This document shows positions 13,725-15,693 of a stretch of 15,693 bases of DNA, piece by piece; position 1 is the stretch's first letter, and every line of letters starts with the position of its first letter. Source of the DNA: an uncultured Dialister sp. (GTDB lineage: Bacteria; Bacillota; Negativicutes; Veillonellales; Dialisteraceae). The DNA lies in assembly GCA_900759415.1 (NCBI GenBank), contig CAAEVC010000109.1:1-15693 (forward strand). Reading direction: 5' to 3'. A program made the position numbers and the translations under genes. The notes beneath the pieces were generated by a model that worked only from the letters and a program-made list of their open reading frames with translations, did not search any database and was not told where the DNA came from.

Positions 13725-14612
13725 ATGAATATATTTGCTGTTATCATGGTAGTTATTGCAGGTATTATGTGGGCAGGAACAGGGCTGGCAGCTCAGGATC
13801 TCTTTATGAAGAGCAGTCTGAATTCCATGGATCTTACAGTATTCCGCATGTTTGTTGCAAGCTTCATCATGTTTGGCATATCTGTCATTAAAGGAAAATG
13901 GAAACCGGGCATGGCGGCAGTGAGGAAGAAACCACTGCTCCTTTTGAAACTTGCTTTCTATGGTATTGTAGGGCTCATGTTTATGCATTATACCTATTTC
14001 GCTTCCATTGCATACGGGAATGCGGCGGCTGCTACGGTCATCCAGTATACCTGCCCGGCCATTGTTATCCTATGGGCATCTATTAAATACCGGAAGATGA
14101 TGGCCATAGGAGAAGCCATTGCAGTCGTATTTGCCATGGCCGGCGTATTTCTTCTCGTTACCGGCGGAGATCTGAACCGCATCTCTGTGCCTTTTGAATG
14201 TGTGTATTACGGTCTCCTTTCCGCCCTGTTCTTTGCGGTTTGTGCCGTATATCCCAAAGATTTAATGGGGACGCTGGATAATTCATTTATCCTGGCCTGT
14301 GGTATGTTTGCCGGTGCGGCCGCTGCATATACAGTAGACCCGATTACCGATTTATACCCCTTCTTCCAGCTGAATATTGCCTTCGATGTGTTCTGGGTAG
14401 TCATTTGCGGTACAGTGGTAGCTTTTACCTGTTATAATATGGGGCTCCATTATTTAAGTGAAACCCAGGCATCGGTAACAGCTACCCTGGAACCGGTGGT
14501 TTCTGTCATCGCTTCCTGGTTCCTCTTTCAAACTGAGTTTGATATGATACAGGCTATAGGTATCATACTGGTCGTTCTTGCTATTGCAGTACCAGGTATC
14601 CTGAAGAAGTAA
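13725..14612 (+). CDS. EamA/DMT-superfamily transporter, first copy
   Basis: This is a 295-residue integral membrane protein with two EamA repeats and about ten hydrophobic helices, placing it in the drug/metabolite transporter superfamily. Landmarks are AGIMWAGTGLAAQDLF at the N-terminus, FRMFVASFIMFG, MHYTYFASIAYGNAAAATV, YTCPAIVILWA and LVTGGDLNRI near the middle. The second repeat has VFWVVICGTVVAFTCYNMGL and SVTATLEPVVSVIASW. The substrate cannot be read from the sequence; the family exports or imports amino acids, nucleosides and other metabolites. GCAGGGG stands just before ATG 13725. The next gene is a clear paralogue 58 bases downstream with no terminator between, so an operon is likely. 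Confidence 0.88.
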   Translation: MNIFAVIMVVIAGIMWAGTGLAAQDLFMKSSLNSMDLTVFRMFVASFIMFGISVIKGKWKPGMAAVRKKPLLLLKLAFYGIVGLMFMHYTYFASIAYGNAAAATVIQYTCPAIVILWASIKYRKMMAIGEAIAVVFAMAGVFLLVTGGDLNRISVPFECVYYGLLSALFFAVCAVYPKDLMGTLDNSFILACGMFAGAAAAYTVDPITDLYPFFQLNIAFDVFWVVICGTVVAFTCYNMGLHYLSETQASVTATLEPVVSVIASWFLFQTEFDMIQAIGIILVVLAIAVPGILKK

Positions 14613-14670
14613 TATACAGAATTTTTCTGAAGATTCATAAAGTCCTGAGGTATGAAGGGTGGTGCATAGA

Positions 14671-15603
14671 ATGAGAACATTTTCTTCAACCGCTATAGGA
14701 ATGGTGATCCTGGCAGGTATCATGTGGGCAGGAAGCGGCATAGGAGCACAGACCTTCTTTGCTGTCTCATCCATGAATGCCATGGAACTCACTGCATTCC
14801 GCATGATAGCAGCGGGCATCATCCTTATTGCCGTTACCCTCTGGCAGGGACAGTGGAAAACAGGCCTTTCTGTTTTAAGGGAAAAGCCGCGGCTCTTTCT
14901 GGACGTCATCATATATGCGGTCTTTGGTCTCATGCTCATGCATTATACCTATTTTGAAGCCATTGCCTATGGAAATGCAGCAACCGCAACAGTCATTCTG
15001 TACACCTGTCCCGCTATGATTATCTGCTACAATGGTCTTCGCTACCGGCGGCTTCCTTCCCGAAGAGAACTTCTCACCGTCATTCTTTCCATTGGAGGCA
15101 CCTTCTTCCTTGTGACCGGCGGAGATCCTTCCAGGCTGAACGTTTCTTTCATCTGCGTGGCACTGGCCCTTTTTAACGGGATGGTCTATTCTTTTGCATC
15201 CATCTACCCCAAACATATTTTTCTTCAGCTTAACAAAACCTTCGTGCTGGCAGTCAGCATGATCATCGGCGGTCTTGTGTGCTGGGCTTTTGAACCTCAT
15301 ATGGACTGGTCTCTTTTCTTTGAACCGAAGGTCTTCTGGTGCGCAGCATGGATTGTCATCTTTGGTACAGTCCTTGCATTCCTTCTGTACAACGCAGGTC
15401 TCATGTATCTTTCGCCTGAACAGGCTCTCATTACAGCAGCCAGTGAACCGGCAGCATCGGTCATCCTTTCATCTCTTCTCCTTCACATGGACTTTGTGGG
15501 TCTTCAGGTGGCAGGTATCCTTATGGTCATTCTTTCTATCATGGCCCCTGCTGTGAGTATGAAGGATTTAGAAAGAATCATAAAATCGTATCGTCAGAGG
15601 TGA
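14671..15603 (+). CDS. EamA/DMT-superfamily transporter, second copy
   Basis: This 310-residue membrane protein is paralogous to the preceding gene. Shared blocks include GIMWAGSG, MHYTYF, IAYGNAA, YTCPA and LVTGGD at matching positions, and GTVLAFLLYNAGLMYLS with ASEPAASVIL in the second repeat. About ten helices are expected. It differs from the first copy mainly in the second half and in a charged C-terminal extension (KDLERIIKSYRQR). ATG 14671 follows AAGGGTGG by 8 bases; an in-frame GTG at 14659 lies inside that site. It could work with its neighbour as a pair or be an independently specialised duplicate. The substrate is unknown. Confidence 0.87.
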   Translation: MRTFSSTAIGMVILAGIMWAGSGIGAQTFFAVSSMNAMELTAFRMIAAGIILIAVTLWQGQWKTGLSVLREKPRLFLDVIIYAVFGLMLMHYTYFEAIAYGNAATATVILYTCPAMIICYNGLRYRRLPSRRELLTVILSIGGTFFLVTGGDPSRLNVSFICVALALFNGMVYSFASIYPKHIFLQLNKTFVLAVSMIIGGLVCWAFEPHMDWSLFFEPKVFWCAAWIVIFGTVLAFLLYNAGLMYLSPEQALITAASEPAASVILSSLLLHMDFVGLQVAGILMVILSIMAPAVSMKDLERIIKSYRQR

Positions 15604-15619
15604 CAGCTCAAAGATTTCT

Positions 15620-15667
15620 AAAAAAGAGGTATGATTGGTTGGCATAATCAATGGATACCTCTTTTTT
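15620..15667 (+). terminator. Rho-independent terminator of the transporter pair
   Basis: AAAAAAGAGGTAT (15620-15632) pairs fully with ATACCTCTTTTTT (15655-15667), and TGATT / AATCA can extend the stem inside. It lies 17 bases after the stop codon. The A-run and T-run would let it work from both directions. The last 26 bases of the window show nothing further. Confidence 0.93.
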
Positions 15668-15693
15668 GCAACCCGGTGAAGTAAAATCAGGCC

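Noticed and set aside
13393..13728. Plus-strand ORF of 111 codons starting inside the tRNA
   Set aside because: It begins within the tRNA, runs through the terminator and the transporter promoter, and has no ribosome site.
1..15693. CRISPR array, insertion sequence or defence system
   Set aside because: No regularly spaced repeats, transposase motifs or nuclease/toxin-antitoxin genes were seen on either strand.

Overview
The window is a plus-strand housekeeping stretch from a low-to-moderate GC Firmicutes-type bacterium. Three things suggest this: the gene order ruvC-ruvA-ruvB-DUF2905-spoIID-queA-tgt-yajC-secD-secF, strong AGGAGG-type ribosome sites, and GTG/TTG starts. I lean towards the Negativicutes (Veillonellaceae/Dialister-like) from the gene order and the protein style. 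That is recognition from memory, not a database result. No coding gene that I trust lies on the minus strand.

Layout. (1) Positions 1-897 hold no convincing gene. The stretch contains imperfect direct repeats, palindromes, a large foldback and a strong bidirectional-looking hairpin terminator, so it looks like an intergenic repeat patch. (2) 898-2710: etfB-etfA, the two subunits of an electron-transfer flavoprotein, behind an extended -10 promoter. (3) 2786-3664: a class IV (D-alanine-transaminase-like) aminotransferase homologue closed by a UUCG-loop terminator; the PLP-binding lysine is replaced by leucine. (4) 3850-7609: ruvC, ruvA, ruvB (Holliday-junction processing), a small DUF2905 membrane protein and a SpoIID/LytB-type cell-wall protein. 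(5) 7700-13144: queA and tgt (queuosine tRNA modification), yajC, 5-formyltetrahydrofolate cyclo-ligase, secD and secF (preprotein translocation), ending at a strong terminator. (6) 13361-13437: a lone tRNA-Val(GAC) with its own promoter and terminator. (7) 13725-15603: two tandem, clearly paralogous EamA/DMT-family transporters, followed by a terminator.

The genes are packed tightly: ATGA or TAATG overlaps, or gaps of one to a few tens of bases, within each block. Between blocks the sequence repeatedly shows an extended -10 promoter of the form TGnTATAAT with a poor or absent -35 box. Functionally the window links electron transfer, DNA repair, tRNA wobble modification, one-carbon folate metabolism and protein export. 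There is no sign of a phage, insertion sequence, CRISPR array or defence system. The most unusual item is the aminotransferase homologue without its catalytic lysine.
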